From positions 2,914,001-2,978,000 of the forward strand of contig NZ_JAFJMJ010000002.1 in assembly GCF_017309385.1 (NCBI RefSeq): a stretch of 64,000 bases of DNA, written 5' to 3'. Positions within the stretch are counted from its first letter, which is position 1. Each line of letters starts with the position of its first letter. The notes below the pieces were generated by a model, which worked only from the letters and a program-made list of their open reading frames with translations, had not been told where the DNA came from and ran no database searches. Source of the DNA: Amycolatopsis sp. 195334CR. GTDB taxonomy: Bacteria; Actinomycetota; Actinomycetes; Mycobacteriales; Pseudonocardiaceae. A program made the position numbers and the translations under genes. Positions 53,001 to 59,381 of the stretch are shown one piece after another.

Positions 53001-56000
53001 TCGGCGTGGTGACCAACCTGATGGCGCAGACCGTCGACCAGCTCGCCGAGAACATCACCCGGTACCGGCGGGCTCGCGCGGACGCCGGGCTGGATCCCCG
53101 TGGCGGGCGCGTCGTGCTGTTGCTCCACACCTATCTCGGCACCGACACCGAGCAGGTGCGCGCGGAGGCGTTCGGCCCGTTCTGCGACTACCTCCGCTCC
53201 TCACTGGCCCTGTTCGGGCAGCTGACCAACAGCCTCGGCTTCCGCATCGACCTCGACAAGACCCATCCCGAAGACCTCGACTTCCTGCTGCGGCGCGCCT
53301 ACGACCAGTACTGCGCCGACCGCGCGCTGATCGGCACGCCGGAGGACGCCGAGCCGATCGTGCGCCGGGTGCGCGATCTCGGCGTCGACGAGGTGGCCTG
53401 CTTCGTCGACTTCGGCCTGCCGCCGGACCGGATCGTCGCGGCACTCCCGCAGCTCGACCGGCTGCGGCGGAGCTTCACCGACGCCCCCGCGCCCGGCACC
53501 CCGCTTTCCCCCGCCGAACAGCGCATCTGGTTCCTCGAACAGGCGTTGCCCGGCAGGCCGACGCACACCGAGTCCCGGCTCGTCCGGCTGCGCGGTGACC
53601 TGGACGCCGGCGCGCTGACCGCCGCGGTCGACACCGTGGTCGGCAGGCATCCCGCGCTGCGCTCGGTGTTCCGGTCCGCCCACGGCGAACCCCGCCGGGT
53701 GGTGCTCCCCCATCGCCCGGTGGAACTGCCGGTGCTGGACCGGCCGGGCGAAGCGGCGGCCATCGCGGCCGAAGTGGTCGAGGAGGAACGCGCCCGCGGC
53801 TTCGACCTCGCGGAAGGGCCGTTGTTCGAGCCGCGGCTGCTCCGGCTCGGCGACGACGACCACCTGCTCGTGCTGCGCATGCACCACCTGGTCGTGGACA
53901 CCTGGTCGGCTCAGGTGCTGACCAGGGAGATCTCCGCGGCTTACCGCGCACACCAGGAAGGCCGCGAGCCCGAGTTGCCGCCGGTCGCCCCGGTGCCGCC
54001 CGCCGCCCCGGAATCCCCGGCGGACCTGGAGTTCTGGCGCGAACTGCTCACCCCGCCGCCGGCCGAACTGGAGCTGCCACTGGCCCGGCCGAGGCCCGCG
54101 CGCCCCGGCGGGCGGGGCGCGTCGGCCACCGCCGAACTCGGCCCCGAGCTGACCGCCCGGCTCAAGCGGTACGGCCGGAACTCGCGCGCCACCACGTTCA
54201 CCGTGCTGCTCGCCGCCTTCGCCGTGGTGCTGCGGCGCTTCGGTGGCCAGTCCGACCTGGTGCTCGGCACCCCGGTGGCGAATCGTCCACAAGGGACGGA
54301 GGAGGCGGTCGGCTTCTTCGTCGAAACCCTGCCGCTGCGCCTGAAGATCGACGCCGGTGCCGGGTTCGCCACGCTGGTGCGGTCCGCCCGCGACGTGCTG
54401 ATGGACGCGCAGGAGCACCGTGCCGTGTCCTTCGGCACGCTCGCCGCCGAGCTCGGCACCCGGGGCAGCCTGCGCAATCCGCTCTTCGACGTGGCCATCG
54501 AGTACGACAACGGCGCCGTGTTCGAGTTCGACCTCCCCGGGCTGCGGGCGGAACTGCTGCCGGAGATGGCCGAACGGGCACCGTTCGACCTCACCCTGCT
54601 GCTGACCGACACCGGCGAGACCATCCACGCCCGGCTCGCCTACGACGCCGACCTGTTCGACCCGGCCACCGCCGCGCGCGTGCTGGACCACCTGGAGCTG
54701 GTGCTCGACACCGCCATCGGTTCCGACCAGCCGATCGCCGAGTTGCCGCCGGTCACCGAGGCGGACACGGCACTGCTGTCGCGCTGGCAGGACGGCGGCC
54801 CGCCACCAGCGGGACCGCTGATCGTGCACAAGGGCGCGCGCTGCGGACCGGTCACCGACGAGCACGGCACCACCGCCGGCGCCGACGTGGAACGCCGTGC
54901 CGCCGCGGTCACCGCCGCGCTGCGGGCGGCCGGGGTCGGCCGGGGTGACCAGGTGGCGCTGCACCTGCCGCGCGGCGCCGATGCCGTGGCGGCCATGCTC
55001 GGCACGGTCCGGGCCGGTGCCGCCTACCTCCCGCTCGATCCGGACCACCCGCCGGCGCGCAAGCGGGAAATCCTCGACCTCGCCAATGTGGGCGCGTTGA
55101 TCGGCCCCTGGCCGGAGCCCACCGCCGTGCCGGTGCTCGGCATGGCCGACCTGCCGCCCGCCGAGGCAGCCGAGCCCGCCGACCTCACCCCGGAGGACCC
55201 GGCCTACGTGCTGTTCACCTCCGGCTCCACCGGCACGCCTAAAGGCGTGGTGGTCCCCCACCGCGCCATCGCCACCACGATCGCCTGGTACGTCGACGGG
55301 CTGGGCATCACCGGCGACGACAGGCTGTCGTGGTTCGCCAGTCCCGGGTTCGACGCCGCCGCCGCGGAGACCTGGGCGGCGCTGCGCTCCGGCGCCCCGT
55401 TGCACGCCGTGCCGCCCGAGCTGCGCTTCGACGTGCCCGCCCTCCGCGACTGGCTGGTCGCGACGGGCATCACCGTGGCCTCGGTGCCGACCCCGGTCGG
55501 AGAGCTGCTGCTCGGCCTCGACTGGCCGGCGGGCACCTCGCTCCGGCACCTGGTGATCGGCGGGGACCGGCTGCGTGTGCACACACCGGCCGGGCTGCCG
55601 TTCCGCGCCTGGAACATCTACGGCCCCACCGAAGCGGCCGTGGCCGTCACCTGGGACGAGGTGCGGCCCGATGACGGCAGGGGCGCACCACCGATCGGCC
55701 GCCCGGTGCCGGGCACCACCGTCGAGGTGCTCGACGATCACCGGCGCCCGCTGCCGCCCGGCGTGGCCGGGGAGCTGTACCTCGGTGGCCGCCAGCTCGC
55801 CAGCGGGTACCTGAACGACCCGGACGAGACCGGCCGCCGGTTCACCGGCGGGCGCTACCGCACCGGTGACGTCGTCCGCTGGGGCGAGGACGGCAAGCTG
55901 CGGTTCCTGCACCGGCGGGACCGGCAGGTGCAGATCCGCGGCAACCGCGTGGAGCCCGCCGAGGCCGAGCGGTGCCTGCGCGCGCTGCCCGGGGTCACCG

Positions 56001-57736
56001 ACGCCGCCGTGGTCCCGCGTACCGACGGCGACGGGGAAACCTATCTCGCCGGATACGTGGTGCCGTCGAACGGCGAACTCGACCCGCGACGGTTGGAAGC
56101 CGACCTCGGCCGCGTGCTGCCCCGCTACCTGATCCCGGTGAAGTGGTCGACGCTGCCCGCGCTCCCGGTGAACCCGAACGGGAAACTGGATCGCCGGGCG
56201 CTGCCCGAACCGGCGGCGCCCCCGGTGGTCAAGGCCGCGCTGTCGCCGCTGACCACCCGGCTCACCGCGATCTGGGCGGACGAACTCGGCGTGCCGGAGG
56301 TGTCCCCGGACGCCTCGTTCTTCGAGCTGGGCGGTCATTCGCTCAACGCGGTCCGCCTGCTCAACCGGGTCCGCACCGAAGTCGGCCGCACGCTGGACAT
56401 CCCGGCGTTCTTCCAGGCGCCGACCGTGCGCGGCATGGCCGACGCGCTGGCCACGGACGCGTTCCCGCTGTCGGTGGCGCAGCTGACCAGGTACCACCGG
56501 ACGGTGCACGCGGGCGACCCGGCGGTGGCCACCATCGCCGTCCGCCTGCCCCTTCCGTCCGATGTGGACACCACGGCCCTCGCCGCCGCGCTCACCGAGC
56601 TCACCGGCCGCCACCCGGCCCTGCGCACCGTCTACCTCACCGACGACGGCGAGGTGCGCCAGCGGGTGCTTCCACCGGTCCCGATCGAACTCCCGCGCGT
56701 CGACGGCGGTGAGGAAGCCGTCCGTGCCTGGGCACGCACCCCGTTCGACCTGACCGGCGGCACCGGGTTCCGGGCCGCGGTGACCGCCGCTCCGGAACTC
56801 CTGCTCGCGCTGCACCACGGCATCGCCGACGGCTGGTCGCTGGCGAACCTGGGCACCGAACTCGGTGAGCTGTACCGCGCGGCGAGCACCGGCACGACCG
56901 CCCGGCTGCCGGTGCCCGCCGCCGACTACGCCGATTTCGTCACCTGGGAACGGCAGTACCTGGCCAATCCCGCCACGCGCGCCCGCGTCCGCGACTGGGC
57001 GGAGGGGCATCGCGCGGTACCCGGCCCGAGTTCCCTGCCGCCGGACGACCTCGGCCCGGCGGCTCCGGGCCCGGACGCCGGGGACGAGTACACCGTGCCG
57101 TTGCCCGCGGCGGTCGTCACCTCGGCCACCGCACTCGGCACGGCCGCCGGCTGCACCACGTACCCGGTGTTCGCCGCCGCCTTCGCGGCCTACATCGCGC
57201 AGCTGACCGGCGTCCCGGCGCTGGCGGCGGGGTCGGCCGTGGTCAACCGCCCCGACGACCGCTTCGAGCACGTGACCGGACTGTTCGCGCAGATGTCGTG
57301 GCTGATCGTGCCCGTCGAGGGCGTCTCGACCTTCACCGAGCTGGTCGGCCGGGCCGCGCAGGCGACCCGGGACCTGCTCGCCCTGCAGTCCGTGCCGGGC
57401 AGCGTGCTGGCCACCGCGCTCGGCGGTGCCTTCGATGGCGTCGCACCCCGGCTCGGATTCGGCATGCAGAGCACCGATCCGATGAGCCTGCGACTACCCG
57501 GCGCGCGGCCGGCGGTCGCTTCGGAGATTCCGCTCGGCGTGTCCCGCACCGAGCAGACCTGGGTGGTCACGCCCGGGGAGCCGGGCTGGTCGCTGACCGT
57601 CGAGTACGCCACCGGCCGGTTCCAGCGGCAGCGGATCGAGGCACTGGTGGCCGGGTACCTGGACCTGCTCGACCGCCTGCTGGCCGATCCGTCGGCCGAT
57701 CCCGCCACCGCGCTGGTGCCGGAGGTGGCGAGATGA
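44054..57736 (+). CDS. Hybrid PKS-NRPS megasynthase with acyl ligase, aminotransferase and monooxygenase domains
   Basis: 4560 residues. Order: orphan AMP-binding C-subdomain (1-85, SRIPRDHNGKPDTVKL); acyl ligase (130-680, LSSGSTGVAK); KR (about 700-1090, TGGHGGLG, Tyr in GAYIAANRF); ACP (Ser near 1162, GLGSVEL); KS (1217-1640, Cys1391, His1527, His1564); AT (from 1733, Ser1815 in GHSAGEY, RAFH at His1916, malonyl-type); ACP (Ser2097); Pro/Ala linker (2137-2246); class III aminotransferase (2313-2755, Lys2597); luciferase-like monooxygenase (2795-3140); C (HHLVVD, His3278); A (3594-4054); PCP (Ser4096); terminal C (HHGIAD, His4255). No thioesterase. The aminotransferase and monooxygenase would make an alpha-hydroxy-beta-amino acyl unit, as proposed for microginin, before peptide coupling. 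The GTG start is one base after the MFS stop. Confidence 0.92.
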   Translation: MDLMTELLAHPLVHDAALEDRPRPDGGAGRVLHVVPAPGVDPAETRRAAAGLALSPGSPLLISVLSRIPRDHNGKPDTVKLAALPIAMSAGAPVPAEPPVALPPAEAAPPEQPVDRHAPSSHVRTGAPLVEPGDPATVREAMLRAAERWPERGVTVVDDRGTRLVTFPELLRRARCALSGLRTAGIEPGDAVILHCDDLEQHFVALWACLLGGFHAVAVAPAADYGERNPVLDKFEHAWRALGEPVVLSGGGLAPALRDFAARHGFGGVVVLDVAGCEGGEPAELGPAPAPEDVAILQLSSGSTGVAKVIPLTHRGIVRYGQDARAASRMRTGDVFANWLPLDHVGGVVMYHLGPLVLGCGTVHTPTARVLAEPLRWLDLLHEHRAQHSWAPNFGFRLLADALAGHEGGRWDLSAVRTLTDAGEQCTGPVLDAFLRAVTPFGLDPGALVLAWGMAETCTALTFEWYGRDAVQHVRDARPGVVLHLAERPGPGTTTFLSMGAPAPGNEIRIAGPDGATLPELRIGRLLVRSDRVLPGYRDNPAADEAAFPGDGWFDTGDLGFVVGGKLTITGRAKEILIVNGVHHFCHEIEALAGTATGVRAGLVAAFGVPAASGTERPALVYVPDGTANAATGDEIRGLLATRLGLTAPLLVPIPESAFERTTSGKIRRAEMRARLLAGAYGTTPAAPPSYAHRPEWTPRAFTRGSSGAVLAIADGRGLVDRLAGLRAGITVLRPGEPLPAAPPPTVLLAPSTVDEEVPQALDLFRALAAAGWTGTLVVVTAGVFRITGAEAPGWPAALLAGLADGFAADRTGVRAWQLDLAGTDLDVDAGRVAEALTWQHSEPVVAWRGDLPVTRVLVPVALTGTGPGIEPGSRWLVTGGHGGLGRVVVDDLRRSGVQLLVTGRSPAPPELRDVRSAVVDVRDLDALETAVAAAERDWGAPLDGVLHLAGSFDSAPVTELTAEAFDAATGAKVAGARNAAELHRARPGSRLVLVSSLLARFPAASTGAYIAANRFAEALADHVGAHCLVWPVVRDTGVSAGDAALDRVHRRRMRSVNREDVPTLTTAALRLPPGPVLFGVDHGAPLARQAADPPWALETVAGRETDAYGVPLPPPAETAAPAPVRVGRDSLGPARQVREALREVLPGGIDPVTPFHEAGLGSVELVRLHDRLRRALGRDLPLTALFEHASEAALVRYLAGSTNGHHAPAAAVRPAGGRIAVIGMAARFPGASTLDQYWANLVAGRISLRRFSRHELLAAGLPAALVDDPDYVPVSGALDDIAGFDAELFGLSPREAALTDPQQRLFLQVCHEALEHGGYGRSEDVAVYAGGGMSLYSLRNYLMERLADVDPGDQLAALQVTIGNQPDFLATRVAYRLGLTGPAMSVQTACSTSLVAVHLAARSLLAGETGLALAGAAAVHVPQACGYRYQEGSILSRTGACRAFDAAADGTVGGNGVAAVLLKRLEDALADGDTVHAVLLGSAVNNDGAAKAGYTAPGVAGQTAVIRQALAAAGVPADSIGYLEAHGTGTAIGDPIELRAVRAVFGERPHPLVVGAVKPNIGHLDSCAGMAGLIKTVLALRHGHIPALAGLDEPNPELGPIGDTIRLASGEPWPVPGPRRAGVSALGVGGTNAHVVLEQPPAPVAVAESTGPYVIPLTARTSEALRELAGRLADRLADADPPRAEDVLRTLGSGRRLRPARLVVRAETAAGAAVALRRGDGVRGVARPGPVVFAFSGQGSGSAGVPGWLRSDPAAAEVLDRCAVRHRRTWGRELFPDGAHTVATLLPALTAIQLAQAAALAAVGVHPDVVIGHSAGEYAALHVAGALSEVDVMQLSAVRGGLLENEVAEGGMLAVGDPAAANRVVSAVPELSVAVHNGPDQVVLAGPPDAVASAARLLAEDEVWVRRLNVRRAFHTGAVDPVLDELTRHAAAVEWHPLRLPLLDGAGAVRHEPGARLGAGHLRSHTRAPARYGPGIDALVAAGCTTFAELGPDTGLCALGRQWPGTAWLPAARPEVVDRLFCQGAAIEWGPGGRRVPLPTYPFQLSRHWAGPAGGTPQMPADDTLEQIREILARHLGEDPARLRPEASLLDLGADSLLMITMLRELETRFSVRIPMRKLFEELDTPAALAAEIAERRPAPPAAPTAVPAAAPVSAPAADPAAAPVSAPVAAPASAPAAAPASAPAAAPTPAPAAIPAPAAVPAPVAVPAPAATSAPTPATATAPVPVPAPAPTSAPAAPAASQSPAGLDELVRNQLALVDRFTSLMSEQLTAFSGHTPAPVLEPQVAPLPAAEPPRQLGPRAEVAGTGMATGRLNPGQQRHFDDLVERYTRRTAKSKELAQRHRARLADSRAIVGFRRATKELLYPITARQAAGAHLEDIDGNTYVDITMGFGTLLFGHDPAFLTEAVRAHLDNGLRMGPRGEDAGEAAALLCELTGTDRAAFANSGTEANAAAFRLARAHTGRDLIVLFEGSYHGHSDPVLARSVRDNGGLRTVPVSSGVPAAAVADTLVLPYGEPSSLDEIVRHADRIAAVVVEPVPSRFPLRRPVEFVGNLRELCDRHGMVLLFDEMLTGFRPHPRGAQDLFGVRPDLATYGKVIGGGYPIGAIAGRADLLDLVDGGFWRYGDDSVPERETTFFGGTYIQHPLSMVAARAVLGRLRAAGPGLQADLNARTDRLAATLNSFAEEYEFPVRVEHFGSLFRFAHRGNLDLLFTHLMLEGVHVWEWRNFFLSTAHTDADVDHVLDAVRNSLHDLREGGFLPGPATPPKAVRAQPPAPRPAARAETVPAPEIGRTTPDFSLYFFGDYPRDTPGEKYRTVLEATEFADRHGLHAVWLPERHFDSFGGIFPNPSVLAAALAGRTSRVRLNAGCAVLPLHDPIRVAEEWSVVDNLSGGRIGLGCASGWHAKDFVLAPDNYERHREVLYESIDTIRTLWRGDPVTRRAGNGEPAEVRLFPRPVQAEPEFFTAVVGNPESYRRAGAAGIGVVTNLMAQTVDQLAENITRYRRARADAGLDPRGGRVVLLLHTYLGTDTEQVRAEAFGPFCDYLRSSLALFGQLTNSLGFRIDLDKTHPEDLDFLLRRAYDQYCADRALIGTPEDAEPIVRRVRDLGVDEVACFVDFGLPPDRIVAALPQLDRLRRSFTDAPAPGTPLSPAEQRIWFLEQALPGRPTHTESRLVRLRGDLDAGALTAAVDTVVGRHPALRSVFRSAHGEPRRVVLPHRPVELPVLDRPGEAAAIAAEVVEEERARGFDLAEGPLFEPRLLRLGDDDHLLVLRMHHLVVDTWSAQVLTREISAAYRAHQEGREPELPPVAPVPPAAPESPADLEFWRELLTPPPAELELPLARPRPARPGGRGASATAELGPELTARLKRYGRNSRATTFTVLLAAFAVVLRRFGGQSDLVLGTPVANRPQGTEEAVGFFVETLPLRLKIDAGAGFATLVRSARDVLMDAQEHRAVSFGTLAAELGTRGSLRNPLFDVAIEYDNGAVFEFDLPGLRAELLPEMAERAPFDLTLLLTDTGETIHARLAYDADLFDPATAARVLDHLELVLDTAIGSDQPIAELPPVTEADTALLSRWQDGGPPPAGPLIVHKGARCGPVTDEHGTTAGADVERRAAAVTAALRAAGVGRGDQVALHLPRGADAVAAMLGTVRAGAAYLPLDPDHPPARKREILDLANVGALIGPWPEPTAVPVLGMADLPPAEAAEPADLTPEDPAYVLFTSGSTGTPKGVVVPHRAIATTIAWYVDGLGITGDDRLSWFASPGFDAAAAETWAALRSGAPLHAVPPELRFDVPALRDWLVATGITVASVPTPVGELLLGLDWPAGTSLRHLVIGGDRLRVHTPAGLPFRAWNIYGPTEAAVAVTWDEVRPDDGRGAPPIGRPVPGTTVEVLDDHRRPLPPGVAGELYLGGRQLASGYLNDPDETGRRFTGGRYRTGDVVRWGEDGKLRFLHRRDRQVQIRGNRVEPAEAERCLRALPGVTDAAVVPRTDGDGETYLAGYVVPSNGELDPRRLEADLGRVLPRYLIPVKWSTLPALPVNPNGKLDRRALPEPAAPPVVKAALSPLTTRLTAIWADELGVPEVSPDASFFELGGHSLNAVRLLNRVRTEVGRTLDIPAFFQAPTVRGMADALATDAFPLSVAQLTRYHRTVHAGDPAVATIAVRLPLPSDVDTTALAAALTELTGRHPALRTVYLTDDGEVRQRVLPPVPIELPRVDGGEEAVRAWARTPFDLTGGTGFRAAVTAAPELLLALHHGIADGWSLANLGTELGELYRAASTGTTARLPVPAADYADFVTWERQYLANPATRARVRDWAEGHRAVPGPSSLPPDDLGPAAPGPDAGDEYTVPLPAAVVTSATALGTAAGCTTYPVFAAAFAAYIAQLTGVPALAAGSAVVNRPDDRFEHVTGLFAQMSWLIVPVEGVSTFTELVGRAAQATRDLLALQSVPGSVLATALGGAFDGVAPRLGFGMQSTDPMSLRLPGARPAVASEIPLGVSRTEQTWVVTPGEPGWSLTVEYATGRFQRQRIEALVAGYLDLLDRLLADPSADPATALVPEVAR
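50463..50790 (+). repeat. Low-complexity Pro/Ala linker repeat in the megasynthase
   Basis: About 110 codons of nearly pure Ala/Pro/Val/Ser, with DNA units such as GCACCAGCCTCAGC and CCCCGCCGC repeated. It links the second ACP to the aminotransferase domain. The repeated DNA is liable to slippage, so its length probably varies between strains. It acts as a flexible tether. Confidence 0.8.
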
Positions 57737-58716
57737 GCACCGCCGTCGCCGGTCGCCTGCTGCGCGAACTGTTCGAGGTCCGCCGCCTCCATCCCGGCGC
57801 GGCGCCCTGCCCGGACCCCGCGTCGGACTGCTGCGTGCGCGCGCACCTGCCGGTGGTGCTGCCGCCGGTGGCCGACGGCCGCCCGGTGACCTGCGTGCTG
57901 CCCGCGTTCCCGGCCAAGAGCCCCAGTCCGCGCAAGGTGCTCGGCCCCCACCCCGACCTCGCCGAGGAGCAGGGACTGCGGTTCCTGCACCAGCTCTGCC
58001 TGCGCCTCGGCGAGGTGCACCCGCCGGGGGTGCGCGTGGTGATCTGCTCGGACGGCCGGGTCTTCAGCGATGTCGTGGGGGTGTCCGATGAGGACGTGGA
58101 GACCTACCGCGGCGAGCTGGAGGCGATGATCAGCCGCCTCGGGCTCCACACGCTTTCGGTGTTCTGCCTGGAAGACGCCCTGCCCGGGCTGAGCTACGAC
58201 CGGATGCGCGAGGTGCTGGCCCGCGACCACGCCGAGCCGCTGGGCGCGGTACGGACGCGGGTGCTCACCGATCCGGAGAGCAAGCTGCTGTTCAACGGCA
58301 TCCACCGGTTCCTCACCGAGGACCGCGCCGCCGTCGAGCCGCTGCGCAGCCGCAGCTGGCTCCGGCGCGACTGCAAGGATCGCGCCTACCGCCTGATCCA
58401 GCGGTCGGCGGCGTGGGGCGGGCTGGTGGCCGAGCGCTTCCCCGGTGCGGTCCGGCTGTCCATCCACCCGCAGGCGCCGCACGCGCCCAAGATCGGCGTG
58501 CTGCTGTCCGACCAGCCGCGCGAAAGCTGGCTCACCCCGTGGCACTCGGTCTGCGTGCGAACCGGTGACGGCTACCGCTTCCTGCACCGCCACGACGCCG
58601 AAGCACTGGGGGCGCGGCTGGTCCTGGCCGACGGCAGGCCGAGCCACTACGACCTGCGCCGGAGCGCGCCGGACACCCCGGCCGCCGCCGTCTCCGCACC
58701 CGGAGGGAACCCATGA
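57733..58716 (+). CDS. Isonitrile (isocyanide) synthase, PvcA/DIT1 family
   Basis: A 327-residue member of the DIT1/PvcA family. The family blocks are LPAFPAKSPSPRKVLG (residues 56-71) and VVICSDGRVFSDVVGV (102-117), with further conserved SIHPQAPHAPKIGVLL and the late PWHSVC region. These enzymes turn an alpha-amino group into an isonitrile using a ribulose-5-phosphate carbon (PvcA, IsnA, XnPvcA). The usual PvcB-type iron/2-oxoglutarate partner is absent; a DUF6875-like protein and a P450 follow instead. The ATG overlaps the megasynthase stop (ATGA). The most likely substrate is an aromatic amino acid or the amine built by the synthetase; sequence does not decide. Confidence 0.85.
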   Translation: MSTAVAGRLLRELFEVRRLHPGAAPCPDPASDCCVRAHLPVVLPPVADGRPVTCVLPAFPAKSPSPRKVLGPHPDLAEEQGLRFLHQLCLRLGEVHPPGVRVVICSDGRVFSDVVGVSDEDVETYRGELEAMISRLGLHTLSVFCLEDALPGLSYDRMREVLARDHAEPLGAVRTRVLTDPESKLLFNGIHRFLTEDRAAVEPLRSRSWLRRDCKDRAYRLIQRSAAWGGLVAERFPGAVRLSIHPQAPHAPKIGVLLSDQPRESWLTPWHSVCVRTGDGYRFLHRHDAEALGARLVLADGRPSHYDLRRSAPDTPAAAVSAPGGNP

Positions 58717-59381
58717 GCCAGCCGGTCGTCTACGCCAACGAAGAGGTCCGCGCCCAGGCCGCCGCGTTGCCCGTGCTGGCCACCGCGCTCGACTGGGCCG
58801 AGCAGTACCTCTCCGCCCCGCACCCGGACCTCGGCAGGCCGGGCGTGGTCTGCCCGTACGTGCGGTTCTCCCTGCGCCACAACACACTGTGGTTCACCGA
58901 AGTGCCCGCGGCCACCGAGAACGCGGCGCGGCTCGACGCACGGCTGACCGAACTGGCCACCGTGTTCACCGGCCTCGACCCGGTGGAAGCCGACCGCGCC
59001 ACCGAGAAGGCACTGGTCATCGCCTTCCCGGGGCTGCCCGCCGAGCAGGCCCCCGACCTGCTCGGCGGCATGCTCCGGCGGCTCAAGCCCGCCTTCGTCG
59101 AGGACGGGCTGATGCTGGGCCCGGTCTTCCCCGGCAACGAGATCCCCGGCGCGCACAACCCGGATTTCCGGCCCATGCGCGGCCCGGTCCCGCTGGTCGC
59201 GCTGCGCGTGCTGATGGAGACCGATCTGCCGTTCCTGGACCGCCCCATTGACCCGCCGCACCTGCGCGCCCGGTATCTGCGCGCCTACCTGACCCGGCTC
59301 GGCGCGGGGATTTCCCCGTCTCGCCGGGAAAAAGCTGAGCACACCCTGGCGAGCCTGGAAGTGGAGGCGGAGCTGAGATGA
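58713..59381 (+). CDS. DUF6875-like protein
   Basis: A 222-residue cytosolic protein. The recognisable blocks are GRPGVVCPYVRFSLRHNTLWF near residue 45 and GLMLGPVFPGNEIPGAHNP near 130, then RPMRGPVPLVALRVL. I associate these with DUF6875, a family seen next to P450 and secondary-metabolite genes but without assigned chemistry; the name is from memory. No cofactor motif is apparent. It overlaps both neighbours by ATGA, so it is made in step with the isonitrile synthase and the P450, and may be a partner of either. The start follows CGGAGGG. Confidence 0.7.
   Translation: MSQPVVYANEEVRAQAAALPVLATALDWAEQYLSAPHPDLGRPGVVCPYVRFSLRHNTLWFTEVPAATENAARLDARLTELATVFTGLDPVEADRATEKALVIAFPGLPAEQAPDLLGGMLRRLKPAFVEDGLMLGPVFPGNEIPGAHNPDFRPMRGPVPLVALRVLMETDLPFLDRPIDPPHLRARYLRAYLTRLGAGISPSRREKAEHTLASLEVEAELR

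Noticed and set aside
53201..57271. A 1356-residue minus-strand frame opposite the C-A-PCP-C part
   Set aside because: Same reason: antisense shadow of a gene with complete catalytic motifs on the plus strand.
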